NCBI GenBank assembly: GCA_030340625.1 | Contig: JAOPHQ010000905.1 | Coordinates: 45,001-109,000, forward strand | Direction: 5' to 3' | Length of the DNA: 64,000 nucleotides | Source: Merluccius polli | Lineage: Eukaryota; Chordata; Actinopteri; Gadiformes; Merlucciidae | Shown here: in pieces, positions 54,718 to 64,000 of the stretch | How the letters are laid out: every line of letters begins with the position of its first letter | Position numbering within the stretch: the stretch's first letter is position 1 | Translations under genes and position numbers: made by a program | Notes under the pieces: generated by a model | Told to the model about the DNA's origin: nothing | Database searches by the model: none | Seen by the model: only the letters and a program-made list of their open reading frames with translations

Positions 54718-54844
54718 CCTGTCCATCATCTTGCCTTTTACCCCCATCTAGATTACCAAACTGGATAATTCCATAACATTAATGAATAAATATTCCATAT
54801 GACATAAGAAATATAACTTTTTTTTAAAAATAAACTACACATAC

Positions 54845-54921
54845 CCACTTCACTTGGGAATCGAACCCAGCACGCAGAATCTGAAGACTGACGGGCTACC
54901 GCCACTCTACCGCTCATCCAC
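54845..54921 (-). repeat. tRNA-like sequence (pseudogene or SINE head)
   Basis: On the minus strand: GATGAGCGGTAGAGTGG (A-box-like), GTCTTCAGATTCTG in the anticodon-arm region, then GGGTTCGATTCCC (perfect B box and T arm). The acceptor strands do not pair well, so a functional tRNA gene is unlikely. It lies about 130 bases outside the Gypsy array. Confidence 0.45.
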
Positions 54922-55507
54922 GTATACAGGTGTTTTCTTTCACCTACAAGTTGATAACCTGCAACTTGACAGTTTGTGTTGGCAAAAAGTTGGGAAGCAC
55001 CACGAACATATTTAGCAGTGTATTTAGGGCAGCTACAACCTTGCGTATCGCAAGGCACCTTTTTGCTTATATGTTCAACATCACCAACTGTATGCAAATA
55101 TGTACCCGTGGCAACAAATCGCAGTGAAACACAGACACACTGCGCACGGCTTCTTTTTGTAGCATTGCCCTCATAAGGTCCAACAAGGACGACCAAATAG
55201 CGAATACCCTCTGATGAGAACCTGTAGGCCTATCTCTCATAAATACCCTCTGATGAGAACCTGTATCTCTCATAAAGGGATCGGATCTGTCCCGAAAGCG
55301 GCGCTGCAGCTTTAAGAAGCCGAACTAATCGGAAAGTCTGAGCTGAAAACCTCCTCCCGACCAGGTTTGGTTGCCAGCATAAGTTACCATGGTGATACAG
55401 CGACGCTAAAAGAGAGCGACTTTCGTAGGACAGCTAACCCAGGCTTTGAGCGCAACATACCTCGCTAACCCACTAATCGAGCTTTGTAGTATACCCCCCG
55501 GGTCACC
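54922..55507. other. No gene; short direct repeat at 55200-55275
   Basis: AATACCCTCTGATGAGAACC occurs twice with ATCTCTCATAA after each, the first copy carrying a short extra insert. Otherwise nothing recognised. Confidence 0.55.
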
Positions 55508-55925
55508 TAAAAGTGCAGTGTGTAGGATTTAGTGGTATCTGAGGTTAAACCCCCCCCCCCCTCCCCCATTGCATTGTGGGACCATTGGGACCAAGCGATG
55601 GCTCTTTAGTTTCCTGCATCAGAGCACTGTAATTCGGTGCGTGGATGTGTTGAATATTTAATATCTTTCTAATAATAAAAATAAAACGCTTCCAGGGGGA
55701 CCCCCCCCCCCCCCCCCCCGGGCAGCGACTAAACGTTGGGAAACAAACCCATTTCAGCCTCAAGAACAGTGATGAACGGCGAGGGCTTCATTTGTCCGTT
55801 CTGGGCTCCTGTAGAAAAAATGGTGGTGCAACATGAACAAAAACATAAGGATCCTTATTTTCACGGGATGATACGCTAATTAAAGCATTCTTCTGTTCTG
55901 CTAGATGCTACACACTGCAGCTTTA
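55508..55925. mobile_element. MITE-like element with AGTGTGTAG-type ends
   Basis: The left end CTAAAAGTGCAGTGTGTAGG and right end CTACACACTGCAGCTTTAA are inverted copies, about 420 bp apart. It matches the appearance of a short dispersed element common in teleosts. C runs at about 55550-55560 and 55700-55719 interrupt it. No coding capacity; superfamily not assigned. Confidence 0.6.
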
Positions 55926-57240
55926 ATACACAGGAGCTACAAAGCTACAGGAACACATCTGGGCAGCTTGCAGGACATTCAAACTTCATTGATTCAACTT
56001 CATTCAACTTTATTGATTTCTCAGCGGGGTGCAGGACAGCGGCTCCTCCCGGTGTAAGACACACTAGATATCACTAAGATATATAAAGCCATGGACTCAC
56101 AGCACGGCCAGTGAAGCTGTTGAGATGCACACAGCTGAGCTGCACCAACGCGCTGCTTACTCACCGCCAGGCAGCACACGCCACGCGCCACACGCATGAC
56201 GACACCTTCTGGGCACTAGAGACAAACTGCTCTTTGTGATGTCACAAGCCATCTGACGGCGCCGCGTCACCACATGTGACATTTACAGACATTTGTGGAA
56301 GAACAGCTAACCTCAAGGCTAGCTAGCTGCAGGCTAGCAAATAGCGAATATGGTTTAGTTGAGGAGGAAACGACAACTCGCTTGAGGACAGCAGCCGAAA
56401 GCTCACAGACGGATGTGACATTCTCCATTTATTTCAATGTGTTTAATTAATGTAATGTCCATATACTTCAATCAGGCCTGATGACGGGTTTTCAAAATTG
56501 CATTCATTAAACCAAATGTCCATGACATTGCCATGAAGGAAAATGTGTTAAAATGTCTGCTAAGATAGCAGCACTACTTTCTGCAAGGCAACACAGTCGG
56601 ATGATATAGAGAAACTCTTCATTAATTTTAATGAAAATATATAACATATGGTGCGAGAATCTTTTATTTCTCACTAGAAAAAAAGGAGATGTTTGTTTGT
56701 TGATGTTTACTCCTCTGTAAGCCATATTAATAAATGACGGCCTTCACACTTCATTTCTAAAACAACGTGTGAAACAGTTTAAATTGGTCTCTAAGTAATC
56801 TCCAAGTAATTTACCGATGGTTACGATGTAATTCCTCTCTTGTGTCGGCGGCACCAGTAGAATGAAGCTTTGAGAAGATCTGTCTTTGTGAGGATTTAGT
56901 TGTCTTCTTGTCACGGTTGTTTATTACGATAGCTGAGGGGGAAATGATTCAGACGCTCGCTCCTCTGAGCTGGAGAAGACAACAGGGCTTGTCTGGCTGC
57001 TGTGATCTTAAGGCAGGTCTGGTTGATCTTCTTGGAGAACAGGGAGACAGGGGATGGATGGAGGAGCATTAAAGGGCCCCCTGGTGTTACCACCAGGTGT
57101 GACAGTGAGGCTTGACAAGATGTTTCAACATCCAGTGACATCACACATGGGAGGCTAGGTGGTGTTTGATGGATAGACCAGTCTACCGGTTGGTACAGTC
57201 CACTGAGTAGGTGGACACGCCCACTTGTGATGTCACTATA
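55926..57240. other. No gene seen
   Basis: Intergenic-looking sequence. Short minus-strand frames at 56507-56725 and 56911-57144 show no motif. Confidence 0.5.
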
Positions 57241-57389
57241 GGGAAGCTTGTAATGTAAAAAATCATCTAAACATCATATATCATGTAACATCATATATCA
57301 TGTAACATCATATATCATCTAAACATCATATATCATCTAAACATCATACATCATGTAGCATCATATATCATCTAAACATCATATATCAT
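57241..57389. repeat. ATC-rich minisatellite, left part
   Basis: Units such as ACATCATATATCATCTAA and ACATCATATATCATGTA. It was split by the LTR element at 57390 and continues at 59286-59412. Confidence 0.88.
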
Positions 57390-57705
57390 TGTGGAGAGTG
57401 TATGTGGAGTGTGTGTGTTGATGGCTGGTTTACAGCCTCACCTGGCCTGAGTCAGACTGATTGGACTCTGGCTGGGCTGCTGCACACCTGTGGTGCAGAG
57501 CAATCATGGCACCCAGGATAAACCAGCCATCAACACACACACTCGAGGAGGAGCACTGTCAAGACTGTTGTACCATCAGCTCGGCGAATACCACCTGCCT
57601 GAAACTCCGAATAAACATCTTGTACTACCATCTACCCGTGTCCTGTGTCGGAGGCCCCAAGGAAAGCCACTTAGGTGGCGTGTGGCTGGACGAACCCTGC
57701 CACAC

Positions 57706-57723
57706 TGGCGCCCAACGTGGGGC
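57706..57723 (+). promoter_or_regulatory. Lys-tRNA primer-binding site
   Basis: The 18 bases TGGCGCCCAACGTGGGGC are complementary to the 3' end of tRNA-Lys1,2, the classical minus-strand primer site of several retroviruses and LTR elements. It begins one base after the LTR. Confidence 0.9.
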
Positions 57724-58499
57724 TCCTCCGACCAGGACGGGACACGGAAGGGCTGTCCAAAGCTGCACTGGAGCCACCAGCCGCGGCAGAGGACAGCCAC
57801 CCCAGCACCAGCTTCCCCCCCCTGAACGGCAGCGACGGCCAGCGGAGGAGCGGGGAGGCAGCGCAGCTACCGCCACCAGCAACCGCCACCAGCAACCGTC
57901 TGTCGCTAGCCTCCCCCGGATCCAGCCTGGAGCAGCCCAGGCCAGCCGCCCCTCTGCCAGGGGACCAGGAGCCCAAGGCCCCATGCTCCAGGAGGAGATG
58001 GGGGGGGGATCATGCCTCGTCGCCCTGGTGGAGGGGGGTACCTACAGACTGTTCCAGGCCCTCCGAGAGCTACCTCCGTGGCCGAGCTGTCGGGCCTCCT
58101 CCGAGCCCATCCAGCCAGCCCCTGCAGCCAGCTACCCCAGAGACACCCCCGCCAGCTGGAGCAGCAGCCCCAGGCCTCCGGTCTCCGGGACGGAGGGGGA
58201 GGGTGGGGTTGGCGTGTGACACTGGGGAGGTGTGGAGGTAGTGGGGTTTGGGGGGTTGTTTATTTTTTTTTAGGTATGGCAACCCTGAAAAGAGTCCAGG
58301 TTTTGTGTAGGTATGGTAACCCTGAAAAGAGTCCGGTATGTGTTTTGTTTTTTTCTGTTTGCTTGGGTGGGGGATGGGGGGGGGGGGGGGGGGAGTAGGC
58401 GAGGCTGGGGATTCTCCCCAGCCTCAATCTGGTGTTGGGGATATGTGGAGGGTTTATGTGGAGTGTGTGCTGTTGATGGCTGGTTTACAGCCTCACCTG

Positions 58500-59018
58500 T
58501 GGTGTGTCTGAAATCGCGCACTTCTATACTTACACTTACTTTTTTGAGTGCACTTTGCGCAAAAGCGGAGAGTGTGCCAAAACGCAGTGCACTGGAAATG
58601 CGGCGGTGGCGCACTCAAAATGATCTAAAATTTGAGTGTGGACCGATGGACACTTTCCACACTCAACGGCCGCCATTTTGTCTACGTAGCGGAAGGGGCG
58701 GAATCAAAAATGGAGGACACAGGAGTAACAGTTGAGAACAACGCGCTCAACAAATGTAAAATAGTATTGAATATGTAAATTAATATATTTCATAGGTAAA
58801 TAAACTTAGCGGTAGGCCGTTTTCCGCCAGGAGGAAAACGGCAAAAAAAAAGAAAAACCGTCAAACTGCGAACTCATTTCCGGTAGGCGCGCAAAGCCCG
58901 TTTTGACAGTGCACTGTAGAAATGAGAGCACTGCGCCTATAAGTAAGTGTACTGTAGGGATAATGAAGTGCACTAAATGTAAGTGCACTTGCGTAAGTGC
59001 GCGATTTCAGACACAGCA
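58500..59018. mobile_element. 519-bp TIR element (MITE) nested in the right LTR
   Basis: Termini TGGTGTGTCTGAAATCGCGC and the inverted TGCTGTGTCTGAAATCGCGC (22 bp with one mismatch), with CTG on each side (58497-58499 and 59019-59021). Removing it and one CTG restores colinearity with the left LTR (CACCTGGCCTGAG). Subterminal AAGTGCACT-type repeats occur. No transposase. A 3-bp duplication would fit PIF/Harbinger-type movement, but the termini do not settle it. Confidence 0.87.
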
Positions 59019-59285
59019 CTGGCCTGAGTCAGACTGATTGGACTCTGGCTGGGTGGGGCTGCACACCTGTGGTGCAGAGCAATCATGGCACCCAGGATAA
59101 ACCAGCTATCACCACACACACTCCAGGAGGAGCACTGTCATGACTGTTGTACCATCAGCTCGGCGAATACCATCTGCCTGTAAACTCCGAATAAACATCT
59201 TGTACTACCATCTACCCGTGTCCTGTGTCGGAGGGCCCCAAGGAAAGCCACTTAGGTGGCGTGTGGCCGGACCTACCCTGCCACA

Positions 59286-59412
59286 GTCATCTAAGCATCA
59301 TGTAGCATCATATATCATCTAAACATATATCATCTAAATATCATCCAAACATCATACCTCATCTAAACATCATATATCTAAACATCATACATCATCTGAA
59401 TATCCCATAATG
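59286..59412. repeat. ATC-rich minisatellite, right part
   Basis: Continuation of the 57241-57389 repeat after the inserted element (ATCATCTAAACATCATAC units). Confidence 0.85.
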
Positions 59413-60499
59413 AATGGCGTGATGACCACACACCGCCACCAGGCCTGTGTGTGTGTTCCTCATCAACATGGCAGCTGCTCTTTCTCCGTCTAGGCTTGAT
59501 GTTGCCGTGTCACATGCTCACCTCGGGCGCCGCGTTCACGGAAATACCACCGCTGCCCTGCGGCGAGGCCGGGGACGCCAGCGAGGCCGGGGACGGCAGA
59601 CCGAGCGGACGCCAGACCGAGCGGACGCTGTGATATTTACACCGGGGGCCACCGGAGCCACAGAAACACAGCGGCCCTGTAACTCATCACAGGCTGCGTT
59701 CAGAAGACACTCTCCGCTCATTGAGTTATGGCGGCGCGGCGCCGGCTTTAGACCCGATGTGATTTCCTGTTTACATGTCATTTGTTCAGCAGGACCAGGT
59801 TCTGTCTGGCCTGGTGAGCAGAACCAGGACAGGTGGATGGATAACAGGAAGAAGAAGGAAGCCGTCCAATGACAGCGGATCATATGGGGCTTGTTTTCAG
59901 AAAGATGAATTATTCATTATTAAAATGAACAGAAAGACCGATAGACAGACAGATAGACAGGCATGCAGGCAGGCAGGCAGGCAGACAGACAGACAGACAG
60001 ATAGACAGATCTACCCATGTTTCTGGATCCAGCGGTCCTATTACGTTATAGCAGAACTGGGGGGAGACGGCACAGAGCCTGGGCCGGAAACCAGGAACTA
60101 AAAGGGGCGGAGTTATGCCTTGTTTCCTGTTTCCTGTTTCCTTATGGAGATATTCTACCCAAGAGAAACTCATTCTCACGAGTGGATGAAGCTTTCAGAT
60201 GGGATTTAATGTGTTCAAGTGTATTTCTACAGTGACCAGTTTTCACAGTGTTGATTTGTAACGTTTACACATTTTTACAGTTTACTTCTGGTGGCCGAGT
60301 TTGTGTTCGCTGGTCGCCAATGTCAGCAGATCCCCAGCAACGCACCTTCAGCGACATGATTGGTCGAAAACAAACTGGAAGCAAATGAAAATGCACAGCC
60401 CAGTTCACCCACATTTGAGCTCGTCTGCTATCGGTCTTTACATGATTTATTTATCAGTCTTTAAATGATTCATCTAAAGATAGAGACTGTGTTGTGACG
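59413..60499. other. No gene seen; GACA/GGCA microsatellite at 59934-60010
   Basis: Contains a short duplicated GC-rich motif (GCGAGGCCGGGGACG, then GACCGAGCGGACGC twice, 59573-59629) and a mixed GACA/GGCA/GATA tetranucleotide run. A 141-codon frame at 59447-59872 has no domain. Confidence 0.5.
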
Positions 60500-60522
60500 T
60501 TGGGGGGGGGGGGGGGGGGGGG
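60500..60522. repeat. Poly(G) run
   Basis: About 22-23 consecutive G, followed by more G-rich sequence. G-quadruplex potential. Confidence 0.9.
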
Positions 60523-60696
60523 TGAGGGCGGGGGCAGGTGAGATGGTGAAAGCTTCTGTCTGGATCAAGGAAACAGATGCACATCAAAGCAAAGTGTTCA
60601 TGTTTCATCTGTGGCAGCAGAAGACACAGCTGCTGTTTATAACACGCAGGGCCAACACCACACTGGTGGGAGGAGCTTATTGGTTTTATATAGAGC

Positions 60697-61948
60697 ATAT
60701 AGTTATAGTTATAGTCATAGTTATAGTTATAGCTTATAGTCATAGTTATAGTTATAGTTATAGCTTATAGCGTATAGTCATATAGTTATAGTTATAGATA
60801 TAGTCATAGTTATAGTTATAGCTTATAGTCATAGTTATAGTTATAGTTATAGCTTATAGTCATAGTTATAGTTATAGCTTATAGTCATAGTTATAGTTAT
60901 AGCTTATAGTCATAGTTATAGTTATAGTCATAGTTATAGCTTATAGTCATAGTTATAGTTATAGTCATAGTTATAGCTTATAGTCATAGTTACAGTTATA
61001 GCTTATAGTCATAGTTATAGTTATAGTCATAGTTATAGTTATAGTTATAGTCATAGTTATAGCTTATAGTCATAGTTATAGTTATAGCTTAGTCATAGTT
61101 ATAGTTATAGTTATAGCTTATAGTCATAGTTACAGTTATAGCTTATAGTCATAGTTATAGTTATAGCTTATAGTCATAGTTATAGCTTATAGTCATAGTT
61201 ATAGTTATAGTTATAGTCATAGTTATAGTTATAGTCATAGTTATAGTTATAGTTATAGTCATAGTTATAGTTATAGTTATAGCTTATAGTCATAGTTATA
61301 GTTATAGCTTATAGTCATAGTTATAGTTATAGTCATAGTTATAGTTATAGCTTATAGTCATAGTTATAGTTAGTCATAGTCATAGTCATAGTTATAGCAT
61401 ATAGTTAGTCATAGTCATAGTTATAGCATATAGTTATAGTTATAGCATTTAGTTATAATCATAGTTATAGCATATAGTTATAGTCATAGTCATAGTTATA
61501 GCATATAGTTATAGTCATAGTTATAGCATATAGTTACAGTCATAGTCATAGTTATAGCATATAGTTATAGTTATAGCATTTAGTTATAATCATAGTTATA
61601 GCATATAGTTACAGTATAGTCATAGTTATAGCATATAGTTACAGTCATAGTCATAGTTATAGCATATAGTTATAGTTATAGCATTTAGTTATAATCATAG
61701 TTATAGCATATAGTTATAGTCATAGTCATAGTTATAGCATATAGTTATAGTCATAGTCATAGTTATAGCATATAGTTATAGTCATAGTCATAGTTATAGC
61801 ATATAGTTATAGTCATAGTCATAGTTATAGCATATAGTTATAGTCATAGTTATAGCATATAGTTATAGTCATAGTCATAGTTATAGCATATAGTTATAGT
61901 CATAGTCATAGTTATAACATATAGTTATAGTTGTAATATATAGTTATA
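60697..61948. repeat. TTATAG/TCATAG hexanucleotide satellite
   Basis: About 1.25 kb built from ATAGTT and ATAGTC hexamers, punctuated by GCTTATAG in the left two thirds and GCATATAG (with GCATTTAG) in the right third. The punctuation defines two higher-order domains with a switch near 61390. Confidence 0.96.
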
Positions 61949-62022
61949 GTTTAGAGGCATTCTCTGGGTGTGGGGAGGAGAAGTGTACTTCTATATAAAG
62001 ACACCAACAACCTCACAAGAGA

Positions 62023-62158
62023 GTGTGTTTGTGTGTGTGCTTGTGCATGCGTGCGTGCGTGTGTGTGTGTGTGCATGCATGCATGCATTTGTGTGTTTGT
62101 GTGTGTGTGTGTGTGTGTGCGTGTGTACATGCATGCATGTGTATGTGTGCGTGCACGC

Positions 62159-62190
<32 letters not shown>

Positions 62191-62194
62191 ATGC

Positions 62195-62231
<37 letters not shown>

Positions 62232-62239
62232 CGTGCATG

Positions 62240-62271
<32 letters not shown>

Positions 62272-62272
62272 A
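62023..62272. repeat. (GT)n with GCATGC interspersions
   Basis: Alternating purine-pyrimidine sequence for about 250 bases (GT runs, GTGCATGCATGC, GTGCACGCGCGT), a strong Z-DNA-forming composition. Confidence 0.96.
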
Positions 62273-62963
62273 AGTCACAGAGAACCCATCATGCTTTTAT
62301 CAGACCAGACTCTTTATTCTCACTTCTTTCTCACTTCTGCTCAGTATTTCATGTCTTTTTTTTTTACATCAACTCAAACTTTTTGTGGGGTGAGGAATAT
62401 GAAACGAGTGTTTCTGGTGAGTTTTCAAAGCCGCTGGTAGAGGCGCAGGCTTCCCACGCAACAGGAACAGGCGCCACAAATGTTTGTAGACACACTATAG
62501 TAAAAGCCAGGATTACGTAACAGAAGAAAGATGGTTAACTCCATGTGTGGAGCCGCGTTGTTCTGTCCTGTCCCTCTCTGATCCTTAAAGCGATTAGCCA
62601 GGACACCGCTAGCGTCTTAGCGGCGATTGTGGAAGATGACAGATGTCAGATTAACAGTTTTATCTTATTTTATTTCATGCGTGCCCTGCGTCACCATGGC
62701 AACAGCATCATTACATATGTTGCAACCTAAAAGCGGTTTGCTGGCATCGTTAAAACTGATTTCCAGAGTTTCACAGCTCCAATGGTATACCATAACTCGC
62801 TTCCATCATCAATCCAATTTATTCTCAGAGTCTGGGTTTGTTAGTTCTTACTTCTGAGTGAAATGTGTTAATGAGAACGAATTCTGGTTCCCCAGCAGTC
62901 AGGAGAACAGGAGCCTTGTGGCTTCATCCTCTCCTGGGGATTTGGACTGCCCTTGTTTACACA
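62273..62963. other. No gene seen
   Basis: Unique-looking sequence with no supported exon. Confidence 0.5.
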
Positions 62964-63830
62964 CAACCGCCCATCATCCATCCATCATCCATCCATTCAT
63001 CCATTATCTATCAATCCATCCATCCATCATCCATCATCCATCCATTATCTATCAATCCATCATCCATCCATCATCCATCCATTCATCCATTATCTATCCA
63101 TCCATCCATCATCCATCCATCATCCATCCATTCATCCATTATCTATAAATCCATCCATCCATCATCCATCCATTATCTATCAATCCATCCATCCATCATC
63201 CATCCATCATCCATTATCTATCCATCCATCATCCATCCATCATCCATCCATTCATCCATTATCTATCCATCCATCCATCATCCATCCATCATCCATCCAT
63301 TCATCCATTATCTATCAATCCATCCATCATCCATCCATCATCCATCCATCTATCATCCATTATCTATCCATCCATCCATCATTCATCCATCATCCATCAT
63401 CTACCATCCATCCATCATCCATTATTCATCCATCCATCATCCATCAACCATCCATCCATCATCCATCCATCTATCATCCATTATCTATCCATCCATCCAT
63501 CATCCATCCATCATCTATCATCCATCATCTATCATCCATCCATCCATCATCCATCCATCATCCATTATTCATCATCCATCATTCATCAACCATCCATCCA
63601 TCAACCATCCATCATCCATCCATCCATCATCCATCCATCATCCATCCATCATCCATCCATCCATCAACCATTCATCATCCATCATCCATTATTCATCCAT
63701 CCATCCATCAACCATTCATCATCCATCCATCATCCAGCATCCATCCATCATCCATCTGTCATCTATCCATCCATCATCCATTATCCATCTATAGTCTTCC
63801 ATCTTTGTCCATCCATCTGTCTATCCAACC
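62964..63830. repeat. (CATC)n tetranucleotide array
   Basis: CATC units interrupted by CATTATCTATC and CAACC variants. The recurring CATTCATCCATTATCTATC gives a loose higher-order period in the left half. Ser/Ile/His/Pro frames over 300 codons long are translation of the repeat. Confidence 0.96.
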
Positions 63831-63854
63831 ACCCACCGACCCATCCACCCATCA

Positions 63855-64000
63855 TATACACACACACACACACACACACTCCACACCCTCACACACATGC
63901 TGCACACACACACGCACACACACACACGCACATACATGCACGTGCACGTGATTAGTGATTAGTGTAGGAACGAATCCCACACACACACACACACACACAC
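63855..64000. repeat. (CA)n tracts to the window edge
   Basis: CA runs at about 63858-63878, 63906-63927 and 63978-64000, with CACGTGCACGTG at about 63939-63950 between them. The last run is cut by the window end. Confidence 0.93.

Larger units (their letters stand above)
57390..59285 (+). mobile_element. Short non-autonomous LTR element, independent copy
   Basis: Same family as the insertions in the Gypsy copies but more diverged and in plus orientation. Left LTR 57390-57704 (starts TGTGGAGAGTG, ends CCCTGCCACA, AATAAA at 57610-57615). Primer-binding site TGGCGCCCAACGTGGGGC at 57706-57723, the Lys-1,2 tRNA type. GC-rich interior to 58443 with overlapping frames of 188 and 252 codons without domains, duplicated GGTATGGYAACCCTGAAAAG and a G run. 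Right LTR 58444-59285, split by a MITE. TCAT flanks both sides (57386-57389, 59287-59290), one extra base away on the right. Confidence 0.88.

Noticed and set aside
57461..58241. 252- and 188-codon Pro/Ala-rich frames as a gag gene
   Set aside because: No zinc knuckle or capsid motif, and two or three frames are equally open. Kept only as a note under the LTR element.
62865..63951. Frames of more than 300 codons, rich in His/Pro/Ser/Ile
   Set aside because: Pure translation of the CATC repeat; open in several frames because the repeat lacks stops.

Overview
The window looks like teleost fish genomic DNA made almost entirely of repeats. I find no host protein-coding gene in 64 kb. The call rests on three things: a vertebrate-type DIRS retrotransposon with a tyrosine recombinase, Ty3/Gypsy elements, and tRNA-derived and palindromic dispersed repeats of kinds common in ray-finned fish. 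There is also very heavy microsatellite and minisatellite content.

Layout. 1-16.5 kb is a repeat-rich flank: microsatellites, a 2.5 kb satellite of 79/81-bp units (2020-4518), SINE-like copies, a 21-bp minisatellite, a fold-back element and a composite repeat island (14.0-16.4 kb). 16586-22194 is one DIRS element with 53-bp inverted termini and three overlapping ORFs (gag-like, RT-RNase H, tyrosine recombinase). Only gag has a visible frameshift. Next to its right end lies a 290-bp module with 56-bp perfect inverted repeats. A segment of 5107 bp (20831-25937: the DIRS 3' part, its flank and a Gypsy LTR) is tandemly duplicated at 25938-30235. The two copies differ by a clean 871-bp hAT-type insertion with 8-bp target duplication (first copy only), by one minisatellite unit, and by inversion of the interior of the 290-bp module.

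28964-54717 is a head-to-tail array of four Gypsy elements sharing LTRs: LTR2-int-LTR3-int-LTR4-int-LTR5-int-LTR6, plus a fifth upstream LTR1 from the duplication. All copies lack gag and protease, so pol starts at an ATG just after a 73-bp leader. All carry the same in-frame TGA in integrase and the same insertion of a short non-autonomous LTR element with a Lys-tRNA primer site. That insertion is full length in three copies and a solo LTR in the first. The shared lesions mean the array grew by DNA recombination after the lesions arose, not by independent insertions.

54.7-64 kb is the right flank: a tRNA-like sequence, a MITE, another copy of the short LTR element (57390-59285) with a second MITE nested in one LTR, a 1.25 kb hexanucleotide satellite, and long GT, CATC and CA tracts. 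All comparisons were made by eye on the raw sequence. Family names come from motif recognition, not database searches.
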